Assembly (NCBI GenBank): GCA_030019475.1
Contig: JASEER010000013.1
Span: 1-54,685 of the forward strand
Direction of reading: 5' to 3'
From: Thermoanaerobacterales bacterium
GTDB taxonomy: Bacteria > Bacillota > Desulfotomaculia > Desulfotomaculales > JASEER01
DNA: 54,685 nucleotides
Positions 47,073 to 54,685 of the stretch are shown in pieces (the stretch's first letter is position 1; every line of letters begins with the position of its first letter). The notes under the pieces are model-generated. The model made no database searches and was not told the DNA's origin. It worked only from the letters and a program-made list of their open reading frames with translations. The position numbers and the translations under genes are program-made.

Positions 47073-47957
47073 TTAGGGCTGACGCTCGACCTGCATAGCC
47101 GTGATCGGAATATAGCCGAGCTTCTCCACCAGGGTCTTCTGCACCTCGTCGCTGACCATGTAGTCCAGGAAGGCCTTGACCGCGCCGGTCGGCTCTCCCT
47201 TGGTATACATGTGCTCGTAGGACCAGAACGGGTACTTGCCGGTGCCGATATTGTCGGTCGAGGGCTCAGCGCCGTCGATCTTCATGGCCTTTACGCTGCC
47301 GTCAACGTAAGAGAGGGCCAGGTAGCTGATCGCGCCCGGGGTCTCGGAGACGATCTTGCGCACGGTGCCGGACGACTCCTGCTCGGCGTCACCCTTGGCC
47401 TCTTCGGTGCCATCCATGACATACTTCTTGAAGGTCGCACGGGTACCGGAACCCTTGGCCCGGTTGACGAGGACGATCTTCTGGTCGTCGCCGCCGACTT
47501 CCTTCCAGTTCTTGATCTTGCCGGTAAAGATGTCCTTGATCTGCTGCTTGGTCAGGTTGTCCACCTTGTTGCTCGGGTGGGTGACGAGGGCGAAGCCCAC
47601 AACGCACACCTTATGGTCCTTCAACTGCGAGGCGTCGATGCCGTCCTTCTCTTCGGCGAAAACGTCGGAGTTCCCGATGTCCGCGCCGCCGCTGGAGACC
47701 TGGCTCAGGCCGGTGCCGCTGCCGCCGCCCTGGACGGAGATCTTGACGCCGGAGTTCTCGGCCATAAAGGCGTTCGCCGCCTCTTCGACCAGCGGCTGCA
47801 GCGCCGTGGAGCCGACGGCCGTAATGTTGCCGGAAAGCTCCTGTTCCTGCTGCTGGGGCTTCTCGGAGCCATCCTGCTGCCCGCAGCCGCTCACTACCAG
47901 GGCCACGGCAAGCACCGCCACGGCCAGTACGGCAAACCACTTGGTTTTAAGGATCAC
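47073..47957 (-). CDS. pstS: Phosphate ABC transporter substrate-binding lipoprotein
   Basis: A 294-residue lipoprotein that binds phosphate outside the membrane. Signal peptide with lipobox LVVSGCG (Cys25). The phosphate-binding pattern includes AVGSTALQPLVEEAA, SVQGGGSGTGLSQV, GGADIGNSDV and RAKGSGTRATFKKY. GTG 47957 has GGGAGG upstream. Unlike usual pst operons, no pstC/A/B genes follow: a terminator and an unrelated cluster do. It is therefore an orphan binding protein, perhaps serving a transporter encoded elsewhere. Confidence 0.95.
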   Translation of the reverse strand: MILKTKWFAVLAVAVLAVALVVSGCGQQDGSEKPQQQEQELSGNITAVGSTALQPLVEEAANAFMAENSGVKISVQGGGSGTGLSQVSSGGADIGNSDVFAEEKDGIDASQLKDHKVCVVGFALVTHPSNKVDNLTKQQIKDIFTGKIKNWKEVGGDDQKIVLVNRAKGSGTRATFKKYVMDGTEEAKGDAEQESSGTVRKIVSETPGAISYLALSYVDGSVKAMKIDGAEPSTDNIGTGKYPFWSYEHMYTKGEPTGAVKAFLDYMVSDEVQKTLVEKLGYIPITAMQVERQP

Positions 47958-48092
47958 CGTTATTCCTCCCTTTGCGGTTTCGTCTTAATAAGCTGAGTCT
48001 GGCTTGACTTCCGGGAGAACTGCCGCCTTCATTATCCCCTCCCCGCGCCGGAGTTGTTGCCTCCGTACTACTAGCCAAGCATACTGCGCCTT

Positions 48093-48120
48093 TGTTAACT
48101 GTCCGTTATCATCCGGTTAA
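48093..48120 (-). promoter_or_regulatory. PhoP-box-like repeats upstream of pstS
   Basis: On the minus strand the hexamers TTAACC (48115-48120), ATAACG (48104-48109) and TTAACA (48093-48098) are separated by exactly 5 bases each, the 11-base period of Bacillus PhoP boxes (TTAACA-like direct repeats). A TATGCT -10 candidate follows. This fits phosphate-starvation control of pstS. Confidence 0.7.
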
Positions 48121-48127
48121 AAGCTAA

Positions 48128-48310
48128 TTAATTCCAGGTTAAATTTTGCCCCCGCCGGTCGCGGACGTACTTGCTGCCGGGGACGGTCTTGGCGTAGCGC
48201 TTCACCTCGGCCGCCCGCTCCGCGACGGCACGGGCGTCACAGGCCCCGGCGCAGTCGATGATGCCTGTGGAAATATACGTTAAAATATAGACATTAGGAT
48301 AATTGCGCTA
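48128..48310 (-). pseudogene. Unidentified gene remnant (3' part only)
   Basis: An open stretch of about 58 codons without a usable start: NYPNVYILTYISTGIIDCAG, then ACDARAVAERAAEVKRYAKT, then VPGSKYVRDRRGQ. It has codon use and composition like real proteins (high third-position GC, no stops) and a Cys-x3-Cys motif. It precedes pstS on the same strand. I could not name the family. A real gene with an unusual start is possible. Confidence 0.4.
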
Positions 48311-48348
48311 AACCGGACTCTTGACATGGATGGGAGGTTTTGTGAGGA

Positions 48349-49068
48349 GTGAGGATCGCCGTCATTGCCGATGTCCACGGCAACCTGTACGCGTTGCAGG
48401 CTGTTTTGGCCGATGTAAGGCGGCACGGGGTGGAAAGGGTTTTCTGCGCGGGCGACCTGGTGGGTTACGGGCCACAGCCCGGTGAGGCTATTGCCCTGCT
48501 TAAAGAGGAACGGATTCCGACGGTTATGGGCAACTACGACGACGCCATAGGCCACGGGCGCCTCATTTGCGGGTGCGACTACAAGGACCCGGCCGACCTC
48601 AGGCTGGCGGAAAAGTCCATCGAGTTTACCCTGTGGGCTACGACGGACGGGGACAGGGCCTACCTCCGTTCCCTACCCGCCGATCTCCGGCTTGATTACG
48701 GAGGCAAGAGCCTCGTGGTGGTCCACGGGAGCCCCTTGCGCCTGAACGAGTACCTGCACGCCGACACCCCCGCCGAAACCCTTGAAATGATGCTTGACCG
48801 GGCCGGGGCGGACGTTCTTGTTTGCGGGCACACCCACGTTCCCTATCACCGACAGGTGGGCGCCAGGCATGTCATCAACGCCGGCAGCGTCGGCAAACCA
48901 AAGCACGGAAACCCGAACGCGCTCTACTGTGTCCTCGACCTGGCCGGGCCGAACGTCGCCGCCACATTTGTCGAAGTCTCCTACGACGTTGAAAAAACCG
49001 CGCGCCTGATCGAACAGGATCCCGTTCTGCCGGCGGAGTTCGCGGCCGGGCTGCGCCAGGGATGGTGA
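48349..49068 (+). CDS. Metallophosphoesterase of the YfcE/MJ0936 type
   Basis: A 239-residue calcineurin-like phosphodiesterase. Metal motifs are IAVIADVHGNLYAL, FCAGDLVGYGP, VMGNYDDAIG, LVVVHGSPL and VLVCGHTHVPYHR, with VINAGSVGKPKHG completing the set. Members hydrolyse phosphodiesters or nucleotides; the substrate here is unknown. GTG 48349 is the likely start. It is divergent from pstS with a 391-base gap holding the PhoP-like box and a gene remnant. Confidence 0.92.
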   Translation: MRIAVIADVHGNLYALQAVLADVRRHGVERVFCAGDLVGYGPQPGEAIALLKEERIPTVMGNYDDAIGHGRLICGCDYKDPADLRLAEKSIEFTLWATTDGDRAYLRSLPADLRLDYGGKSLVVVHGSPLRLNEYLHADTPAETLEMMLDRAGADVLVCGHTHVPYHRQVGARHVINAGSVGKPKHGNPNALYCVLDLAGPNVAATFVEVSYDVEKTARLIEQDPVLPAEFAAGLRQGW

Positions 49069-49073
49069 ACCCT

Positions 49074-49146
49074 AAAGTGACGTCGACGGCCAGGTGCCCC
49101 ATCGACCTGAACGAGCTGTCCGCCAAGCTGAGGGCCAAGTTCGGGA
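49074..49146 (+). pseudogene. Remnant of the CGGC-protein gene 3' end
   Basis: AAGTGACGTCGACGGCCAGG continues for about 73 bases and translates as VTSTARCPIDLNEL then SAKLRAKFG. It matches the 3' part of the intact CGGC gene (49617-49690) at nearly every base, then diverges. It is a copy of the gene end with no start, directly after the phosphoesterase stop. Confidence 0.85.
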
Positions 49147-49148
49147 AT

Positions 49149-49207
49149 CAAACTACAATGCTGTCCTGACGGACAAAGGCGGATGGTGTATGGATGGCGG
49201 GGTAGAG
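49149..49207 (-). pseudogene. Remnant of an oligopeptide ABC-ATPase 3' end
   Basis: The sequence matches 50950-51003, the end of the intact ABC ATPase gene, with about five changes. On the minus strand it encodes RHPYTIRL, then loses frame (one base less than the intact copy's LLSARIAL). It directly abuts the CGGC remnant, tail to tail. Confidence 0.8.
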
Positions 49208-49363
49208 GATTATGATTATATGCCAAATACCACCGAAGCTTCTTATGATCTTACGTCAATAAAAATGGTAAGAGAAAAGTTACCGTTCGGCAGGTCACGC
49301 GTTGCTTGCCAAAATTAATGGCATATGCTACCTTGAAGTCACGAAAGGAAGAGGAGGATTCAA

Positions 49364-49723
49364 ATGGCCCGGATCATCATCATTTCCTGCAAGAAAATCA
49401 AGGACGTCACCTGCGTGTCCTGCATGAAATGCTTTAAGGCGATACGGGAGCGACAGGGCGAGTTCGCCCGCTACCGGGACGAGGAACTGGATGTTGTGGC
49501 CATGGGTGACTGCGGAGACTGCCCGGGTCTGGTTCTGCCCAAGGTGGCCCTCATCTCCGACCTGGCGAAGGTTTACAACCGGGACTTTGATGTTATCCAC
49601 CTGGGGGCCTGCATGGTCAAAGCGACGTCGACGGCCAGGTGCCCCATCGACCTGAACGAGCTGGCCGCGAAGCTCGGGGCCAAGTTCGGGAAAGAGGTGG
49701 TCATCGGGACGCACCCCTGGTAA
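49364..49723 (+). CDS. CGGC-domain protein (cysteine-rich, putative metal binding)
   Basis: A 119-residue protein with many cysteines: IIIISCKKIKDVTCVSCMKC, GDCGDCPGLVL (the CGGC-type motif, here CGDC), IHLGACMVK and ARCPIDLNEL. CGGC proteins are predicted metal-binding proteins of anaerobes with unknown function. AGGAGG lies 9 bases before the ATG. A remnant copy of its 3' end lies 270 bases upstream. It converges with the radical SAM gene, 3 bases apart. Confidence 0.85.
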   Translation: MARIIIISCKKIKDVTCVSCMKCFKAIRERQGEFARYRDEELDVVAMGDCGDCPGLVLPKVALISDLAKVYNRDFDVIHLGACMVKATSTARCPIDLNELAAKLGAKFGKEVVIGTHPW

Positions 49724-49726
49724 GGG

Positions 49727-50851
49727 CTAAAGGCCATAGAGTTTATAACAAAAGACGCATTGGGCGGGCGGAGACGGGATCCTCGGCCCGCTAACTCTTT
49801 CTGCGTCTACCGGCACCAGAGAGTCCAGCCGTGTCGCCAGCCGGCGGCGGAAGGCCTCCCGGAAATCCTCCGCCGCCTCGGAGCGCAGGGCCTGGGTTAA
49901 CCCCTCCGCCACATTCCCAAAGGTTACGGCGGTGGCCGGTTTCCTTTCGCCGCAGAAAAGCCGGGGGATGGCCGTCCCCCTTAAGGGGAAGCCGAGATAG
50001 ACGCAGGGGGCCACCTCCCCGCGGTGGTTGATAAAGACGTTTTGCGTCGGGTAGGCGTCGCACATCAGGGCCTGTTCGCCCAGGCTCAAGGGATAAGCGC
50101 GGAAGGGCATGCCGATACGGGACGCCTCGGCCCGCGCCCGGTCGACCGCGGCCGCGGCTTCCGGGTCCGGCGGGCCGCAGGTGAAGGCCTGCCTGGCCTC
50201 CACCACCGCATCGGGAGCGAAATCGATGTTTGTCGCCACCACCTCGTCGATACCCGCCGCGGCCGCCAGCGGCAGGATTTCCACCATTTCGCCCAGGTTA
50301 TCGCAGGTCATGGAGTAGAACAGGACCATCCGGGGCGCGGACCCGCCCGCCTCCCGGCGGTGCGCCGCCAGGTCGGCGGCATGGGCCAGCACCCGCATGA
50401 GGCTCGACCCCGGACGCAGCGCCCCGTTGCTCTCCTCCCGGGCACCCGCCAGCGAGAAGCAGACCAGGTCGATTCCCATCTTCACCAGTTGGTTCATGGC
50501 TGCCGGTTCCAACAACATCCCGTTGGTGGTGAACCCGGTTTCACACCCGGCTTCCTTGGCGGCCGCCAGCATGTCTAAAAGCCGCGGGTGGAGCAACGGC
50601 TCGCCCCAGCCCTGCAGGTGCAGCAGCTCCACATCCGGCAGCACCGGTCGCAGCTCCCGCTCAAAGACCTCCCACGAAAGGTCGCCGTTATCCCACAGAT
50701 CCTGCAACACGGTGCGCGGACAGTACACGCAGCCTAACTGGCAGCGGCTGGTGACCTCCACCTGCAGGACCGGAATGGCTCTTCTCCTTTCCCCGATGGC
50801 ACGCCACCGGAACCGTTCCGCCAGCCGTTTCAGCCAGCCCACCGGGACCAT
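49727..50851 (-). CDS. Radical SAM protein with C-terminal SPASM-like cysteines
   Basis: A 374-residue radical SAM enzyme. The cluster motif is TSRCQLGCVYCPRTVLQ (CxxxCxxC), then LHLQGWGEPLLHP for SAM binding. Near the C terminus additional Cys occur in ALMCDAYPTQNVFINHRGEV, APCVYLG and CVFCYKLYGL, which suggest a second iron-sulfur cluster, as in SPASM/twitch proteins that modify peptides or cofactors. No peptide precursor is adjacent. The start at 50851 is a GTG or ATG-like codon. The substrate is unknown. Confidence 0.88.
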   Translation of the reverse strand: MVPVGWLKRLAERFRWRAIGERRRAIPVLQVEVTSRCQLGCVYCPRTVLQDLWDNGDLSWEVFERELRPVLPDVELLHLQGWGEPLLHPRLLDMLAAAKEAGCETGFTTNGMLLEPAAMNQLVKMGIDLVCFSLAGAREESNGALRPGSSLMRVLAHAADLAAHRREAGGSAPRMVLFYSMTCDNLGEMVEILPLAAAAGIDEVVATNIDFAPDAVVEARQAFTCGPPDPEAAAAVDRARAEASRIGMPFRAYPLSLGEQALMCDAYPTQNVFINHRGEVAPCVYLGFPLRGTAIPRLFCGERKPATAVTFGNVAEGLTQALRSEAAEDFREAFRRRLATRLDSLVPVDAERVSGPRIPSPPAQCVFCYKLYGL

Positions 50852-50949
50852 CCCCCTCCCATGGTATCTACCATATGCCCATTACCAGCTTACTACAAGG
50901 AACAGAAGGTTAGGAAGGGGGAAGTTTCATTTATGACTTTCACTCATAA

Positions 50950-51722
50950 CTACAATGCTATCCTGGCGGACAAAAGGCGGATGGTATATGGATGACGGGG
51001 ACTGGTCGCCACTGCCGAGGCGGACCCCTGTTCCAGAATGCGACCCCGGTGCATCACCGCTACCTCGTCGGCCACCCGGAAAACCACATCCAGGTCGTGG
51101 GAAATAAGCAGATACGCCAGTCTCATTTCTTGTTGGGTTTTCTTCAGGAGTTGGAAGACCTGTGCCTGCACGGACACATCCAGGGCCGAGGTGGGCTCAT
51201 CCAGTACGAGAAGGGACGGTTCAAGGCTTAGCGCCCGGGCGATGGCCACCCGCTGGTTCTGGCCACCGCTCATTTCCCAGGGGTAACGGTGATAGAACTC
51301 CGGCCCGAGGCCGACCATCTCCAGCAGACCGGCCACGCGCTCTCTCACGTACCGTCCCCGCACCAAACGATGCACCAACAGCGGCTCGGTCAGGATCTCG
51401 CCGATCCGCATCCGGGGATTGAGCGCTCCCTGGGGGTTCTGAAAAATGATCTGCATCTTCCGTCGCAGATAAAGGGCTTCCTTCCCGCCGGCTCTAAAAA
51501 CATCCCGGTCCTCGTAGAAAACGCTGCCGCCGGTGGGGCGCAGGAGGCCCACCACCAGGCGCCCACGGTGCTCTTCCCCGCGCCGCTCTCGCCCACCAGC
51601 CCAAGCGTGCACCCGGGGTTGACGGTGAAAGAGACGCCGTCAACCGCTTTTGCCGGCCGCCGTCCCAGCAAGCCGCCGCGGAAGTGTTTTTTCAAGTCTC
51701 TCACTTCTAACAACAATAACAC
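50950..51722 (-). pseudogene. Oligopeptide/nickel-type ABC transporter ATPase (OppF-like), frameshifted
   Basis: The gene for the second ATPase is split between two frames. The N-terminal part (51722 to about 51563) has [15 protein letters not shown] and Walker [15 protein letters not shown]. The rest continues in another frame with [20 protein letters not shown], signature YPWEMSGGQNQRVAIARAL and Walker B SLLVLDEPTSALD. Adding one C after GTGGGC near 51561 restores the family sequence ([13 protein letters not shown]). It is a real frameshift or a sequencing error. The intact flanks and co-directional operon favour a recent event or error. Confidence 0.8.
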
Positions 51723-52636
51723 CTCACCCTATACCCCGGGGTCACCTCGGCCAGCGGCGGCACCGCCCGGGCGCAAATCGCCCCGGCCCGGCCGCACCGT
51801 GGCTGAAAGCGACAACCCGGAGGAAGCGAGGTAAGGGCGGGCGCTGCTCCCGGAATCGGTTTCAGCCCCCGGGCCGGGTGGGAGTCCAGAAGGCCGCGGG
51901 TATAAGGATGACGTGGCGCGGAAAAAACGGCCTCCGCCGGACCGCATTCCACCACCTGGCCGGCGTACAGCACGGCGACCCTGTCAGCCAGCGCCCGCGC
52001 GGCGGGCAGATCGTGAGTGATCAGAATAAACGCGCGCCGTCCGAACGTCATCTCCCGGAGAAGCTCCACTACCCGCGCCCTCAGGGGCCAATCGAGCCCC
52101 TTGGTTGGTTCGTCGGCGATCAAAAGACGGGGCTCCAGCGCCAGGCCGAGAGCCAGCAGCAGTCGCTGCTGCATGCCCCCGCTGAGCTGGTGGGGATAGC
52201 AGGAAGTTGCCCGCTCGGGGAGCCCCACCCCCGCCAAAAGATCAGCCGCCTTACGGCGGACCGGGCGCCCGGTCAGGCCCCACCGGCGGGCAATCGCCTC
52301 CCTCACCTGGTATCCCCCGGTGAGAACAGGGTTCATCGCCGCGGCGGGGTTTTGCAGGACCATGGCAATCTCTTTCCCCCTGAACTCCCGCATCCGGGCG
52401 GATGGAAGAGATAAAAGGTTGCAACCGTCATACCTGATCACGCCCCGCACTTGTGTCCCGGGCGGCAGAAGGCGTAGAATGGCGTGCCCCAGCACGGTTT
52501 TTCCCGAACCGGTCTCCCCGATGAGCGCCAGCCTTTCCTTCTCCCCCAGTTCCAGACTGACACCGTCGAGAACGTATACCGTTCCTTCCGGAAGCGGAAA
52601 ATCAACCGCCAGGTTTTCGATCGCTAACAAGGGCAA
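51707..52636 (-). CDS. Oligopeptide/nickel-type ABC transporter ATP-binding protein (OppD-like)
   Basis: A 309-residue ATPase that energises uptake. Walker [18 protein letters not shown]-loop [14 protein letters not shown], signature [19 protein letters not shown] and Walker [14 protein letters not shown], with [11 protein letters not shown] and a C-terminal oligopeptide-ABC Cys motif ([18 protein letters not shown]). The TTG start at 52636 has AGGAGG 8 bases upstream. It overlaps the frameshifted ATPase gene by 16 bases. Confidence 0.93.
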   Translation of the reverse strand: MPLLAIENLAVDFPLPEGTVYVLDGVSLELGEKERLALIGETGSGKTVLGHAILRLLPPGTQVRGVIRYDGCNLLSLPSARMREFRGKEIAMVLQNPAAAMNPVLTGGYQVREAIARRWGLTGRPVRRKAADLLAGVGLPERATSCYPHQLSGGMQQRLLLALGLALEPRLLIADEPTKGLDWPLRARVVELLREMTFGRRAFILITHDLPAARALADRVAVLYAGQVVECGPAEAVFSAPRHPYTRGLLDSHPARGLKPIPGAAPALTSLPPGCRFQPRCGRAGAICARAVPPLAEVTPGYRVRCYCC

Positions 52637-52639
52637 TGG

Positions 52640-53530
52640 CTAGCCTCCTGCTCCATTCAAAATCCTGCTCCGCCGTGGGTCAAGGGCGTCGCGCAGGCCG
52701 TTTCCCACCAGGTTAAAGGCCAGCACCGTCAAGAAGATCATCAGCCCGGGGGTGATCATCAACAACGGATACGTGCGCATGTACGATCGCGCCGCATTCA
52801 GCATCGCCCCCCATTCCGGAGCCGGCGGTTGCGCGCCGAGGCCCAGGAAACTCAACCCGGCCAGCGCCAGGATGGTGTGCGGAATGTCAAACGTCGCCAG
52901 TATGACCACCGGCCCCAGCACGTTCGGCAGGATATGCCGGACCATGATCCGCAGGTTGCTGAAACCCAGGACCCGGGCCGCCAGAACGAATTCACCTTCT
53001 TTGAGCGATAAGACGCTGCCCCGGACCACGCGGGCAAAATGAAGCCATCCTAAGGCGACCATCGCCAGGACGGTATTCTCCAGCCCCGGCCCCAAGACCC
53101 CCACCATCGCCAAAACGAAGACAAGGCTTGGAAGACCCATCAACACATCGGTGAGGCGCATCAGGACCTCGTCCAGAAAGCCGCCGTAGTAACCCGCAAT
53201 CAGGCCGATGAGCGTGCCCGCGACCGCCGCCAGCCCCCCGACCAGGAGGCCCACAGCGAGGGAGATGCGGGTACCGTACAGTACCCGGCTCAGCAAACAG
53301 CGCCCCATGTCGTCCGTTCCCAGGGGATATTCCCCGCCGGGCGGGGCCAGGGCGTGGGCCAGGTTCTGCTTCACCGGGTCGTGGGGCGCCAGCCACGGCG
53401 CCGACAACGCCACCAGCACCAGCAGCACAACCAGCACCCCGCCCGCGAAAGCAGCCCGGTCCCGGGCGACACCCTGCAGCAGTCTCGCCAGGGGGAAGGC
53501 CGTGCGGAAGACGGTAACCGTCTCGTGCAT
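52640..53530 (-). CDS. Oligopeptide/nickel-type ABC transporter permease (OppC-like)
   Basis: A 296-residue inner-membrane permease. N-terminal transmembrane helix (GGVLVVLLVLVALSAPWLA), the HPLGTDDMGR-like motif YPLGTDDMGRCLLSRVLYGT, and the EAA loop region REFVLAARVLGFSNLRI-type segment are present. About six helices are predicted. The ATG overlaps the stop of the upstream permease by one base (TAATG). Confidence 0.93.
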   Translation of the reverse strand: MHETVTVFRTAFPLARLLQGVARDRAAFAGGVLVVLLVLVALSAPWLAPHDPVKQNLAHALAPPGGEYPLGTDDMGRCLLSRVLYGTRISLAVGLLVGGLAAVAGTLIGLIAGYYGGFLDEVLMRLTDVLMGLPSLVFVLAMVGVLGPGLENTVLAMVALGWLHFARVVRGSVLSLKEGEFVLAARVLGFSNLRIMVRHILPNVLGPVVILATFDIPHTILALAGLSFLGLGAQPPAPEWGAMLNAARSYMRTYPLLMITPGLMIFLTVLAFNLVGNGLRDALDPRRSRILNGAGG

Positions 53531-54477
53531 TATCCGTCGCTCCCTCCGTACCGGATACGCGGGTCCAGGAATGTGTAGGAGAGATCGATCAGCAGGTTAA
53601 CAAGCGCGAAACAGAAGGCCAGAAAAAGGACTCCTCCCTGCAGGACGGGGATGTCGCGGGACTCGATGGCCTCCACGATCAACTGTCCCACTCCGGGGCG
53701 GCCGAAAACGTTCTCCACGATTACCGTACCGCCGATCAGGTGGTTGAGTTGCAGGCCCAGGACGGTGACCACCGGGATCAGGGCGTTGCGCAGGGCGTGG
53801 CGCCGGAGCACCGTCCCCTCGCCCAGGCCCTTGATCCGCGCCATGGCAATGTACTCCTGCTCCAGCACCTCCAGGAGGCTCGCCCGCACGATGCGCGTGC
53901 TGACGGCGGCCATTCCGGCGCCGAGGGTGACGGCGGGCAGGATAAGATGGGCCGGACCGCCCCCGCCCGCCACCGGCAGCAGGTTCAGTGTCAGGGAAAA
54001 GATCAGGATCAGCAGCAGCCCCAGCCAGAAATTGGGCATGGCCACCCCGACAAGGGAACCCGTCATCACCAGATTGTCGAACCAGGAAGAAGGACGTCGG
54101 GCGCAGGCGATGCCTAGCGGCAGCGCGATCAGCACCGTGAGGAGGAACCCGGCCGTCGCCAGTTCGAGCGTGGCCGGGACGCGGGCGAGGATCTCCGCCG
54201 TCACCGACCGTTTGGTGACCAACGAATACCCCAGATCGCCCCGTACGGCGCGGCCAAGCCACCAGGCATACTGTCGGTAGAAAGGTATATCGACGCCGAT
54301 CTCCTGCCGGACCTTGTTCAATTCCCGGGAAGAAAAGTCGTCGTAACCCCAGCGATATATCGCCACCAGCCGCGCACGATCGCCGGGAATCACGTGCATC
54401 AGGGCGAAGGTGATTATCGAAACCCCGAAAAGGACAAAAACGAGTAGCACGATACGCCGCACCAGATAAGAGAGCAT
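53530..54477 (-). CDS. Oligopeptide/nickel-type ABC transporter permease (OppB-like)
   Basis: A 315-residue permease starting MLSYLVRRIVLLVFVLFGVS, then IITFALMHVIPGD, the typical DppB/NikB start. The EAA-type loop is LEQEYIAMARIKGLGEGTVL, and HALRNALIPVVTVLGLQLNH follows. About six helices. GAGGATGG precedes ATG 54477. It lies just downstream of the substrate-binding gene, separated by a strong hairpin. Confidence 0.93.
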   Translation of the reverse strand: MLSYLVRRIVLLVFVLFGVSIITFALMHVIPGDRARLVAIYRWGYDDFSSRELNKVRQEIGVDIPFYRQYAWWLGRAVRGDLGYSLVTKRSVTAEILARVPATLELATAGFLLTVLIALPLGIACARRPSSWFDNLVMTGSLVGVAMPNFWLGLLLILIFSLTLNLLPVAGGGGPAHLILPAVTLGAGMAAVSTRIVRASLLEVLEQEYIAMARIKGLGEGTVLRRHALRNALIPVVTVLGLQLNHLIGGTVIVENVFGRPGVGQLIVEAIESRDIPVLQGGVLFLAFCFALVNLLIDLSYTFLDPRIRYGGSDG

Positions 54478-54516
54478 AAACCATCCTCACCATCGCTGCC
54501 GTCTCCCGGAAACCAC

Positions 54517-54542
54517 GGCCGGAGGGGTTGACCCCTCCGGCC
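54517..54542 (-). promoter_or_regulatory. Intercistronic hairpin between the binding protein and OppB-like permease genes
   Basis: GGCCGGAGGGGT (54517-54528) and ACCCCTCCGGCC (54531-54542) form a 12-base perfect inverted repeat. No T tract follows on the minus strand. Such hairpins protect the upstream binding-protein message or reduce downstream expression. Confidence 0.6.
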
Positions 54543-54571
54543 CGGAAGCCCGTCGATGGGCGATTTGAGCA

Positions 54572-54685
54572 TTACTTCTCCACCGTCATTTCCGGGTTGG
54601 TATGCAGATCATGAGCGTTCGGGTTGAATTTGAACCCCTTGACGTAATCGCGCATGCCCACCGCCATTCTGTAGCAGGCGATGTT
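54572..54685 (-). CDS. Oligopeptide-type ABC substrate-binding protein, C-terminal end (5' end outside window)
   Basis: The frame entering from the right edge reads NIACYRMAVGMRDYVKGFKF then NPNAHDLHTNPEMTVEK and stops. This is the usual last helix and strand of family-5 extracellular solute-binding proteins (VKGFKFNP...), which bind peptides or nickel and deliver them to the OppB/C permease. Only 37 residues are present, so ligand type is unknown. It should be the first gene of the operon. Confidence 0.85.
   Translation of the reverse strand, partial: NIACYRMAVGMRDYVKGFKFNPNAHDLHTNPEMTVEK

Overview
The window looks like a chromosomal piece of a GC-rich, spore-forming, anaerobic Gram-positive bacterium of the Clostridia (Peptococcaceae, or a Moorella/Desulfotomaculum-like relative). 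The reasons are: sporulation and germination genes (yabG, cwlD, yabE, a DUF3794/LysM coat-type protein), the Bacillus/Clostridium-like linkages rsmA-yabG-yabE and rplM-rpsI-cwlD, strong GGAGG ribosome binding sites with many GTG/TTG starts, anaerobe-type oxidative defence (PerR plus a rubrerythrin-like protein), a probable selenoprotein, and an ORP-like cluster of NifX-family proteins and ferredoxin-bearing MinD ATPases known from anaerobes. No rRNA, tRNA or CRISPR array was seen. The placement rests on gene content only.

Layout. 1-9.4 kb: chemoreceptor end, prs-glmU, a LysR regulator, a divergent pair made of a HesB/IscA-like protein with an in-frame TGA (probable selenocysteine) and a CsoR/CstR-family repressor, then a nucleotidyltransferase-gntR-ispE run, a ZIP transporter, a DMT transporter and a YbaB-like protein. 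9.5-18.8 kb: a trypsin-like protease with a small partner gene, a spore-coat-type DUF3794/LysM protein, a two-domain SCP protein, and a run of small unknown proteins including three tandem cysteine-rich paralogues, then yabG, a glycosyltransferase and ykuK. 18.8-30.9 kb: rsmA, yabE, sbcCD, a ferredoxin, a beta-lactamase-fold protein with a copper-amine-oxidase-like domain, cobO, an unexplained 420-base structured gap, tatD-metG, and an AbrB-type regulator. 30.9-32.6 kb: an IS110-family element with a long left end that probably encodes its guide (bridge) RNA. 32.6-43.5 kb: housekeeping and stress genes (YkgJ-type protein, SDH protease, cwlD, rpsI-rplM, perR-rubrerythrin, a universal stress protein, rnr, an HD protein, an EF-hand protein, a thioesterase, an acetyltransferase). 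43.6-47 kb: the ORP-like cluster. 47-49.7 kb: an orphan pstS with PhoP-box-like repeats, a phosphoesterase, remnants of two genes, and a CGGC protein. 49.7-54.7 kb: a radical SAM protein and an oligopeptide/nickel-type ABC operon whose last ATPase gene has a frameshift.

How parts fit together. Several local circuits can be read from promoter DNA. The CstR-like repressor has two matching 16-bp sites, one at its own promoter and one at the promoter of the divergent HesB-like gene. The PerR gene carries a near-consensus Per box on its own -10 and lies upstream of the rubrerythrin gene. pstS has three hexamers spaced like PhoP boxes. The most unusual items are the probable selenoprotein with its putative sulfur-responsive switch, the IS110 left-end RNA with matches to the sequence flanking the element, the triplicated six-cysteine proteins, and the structured gap upstream of cobO.
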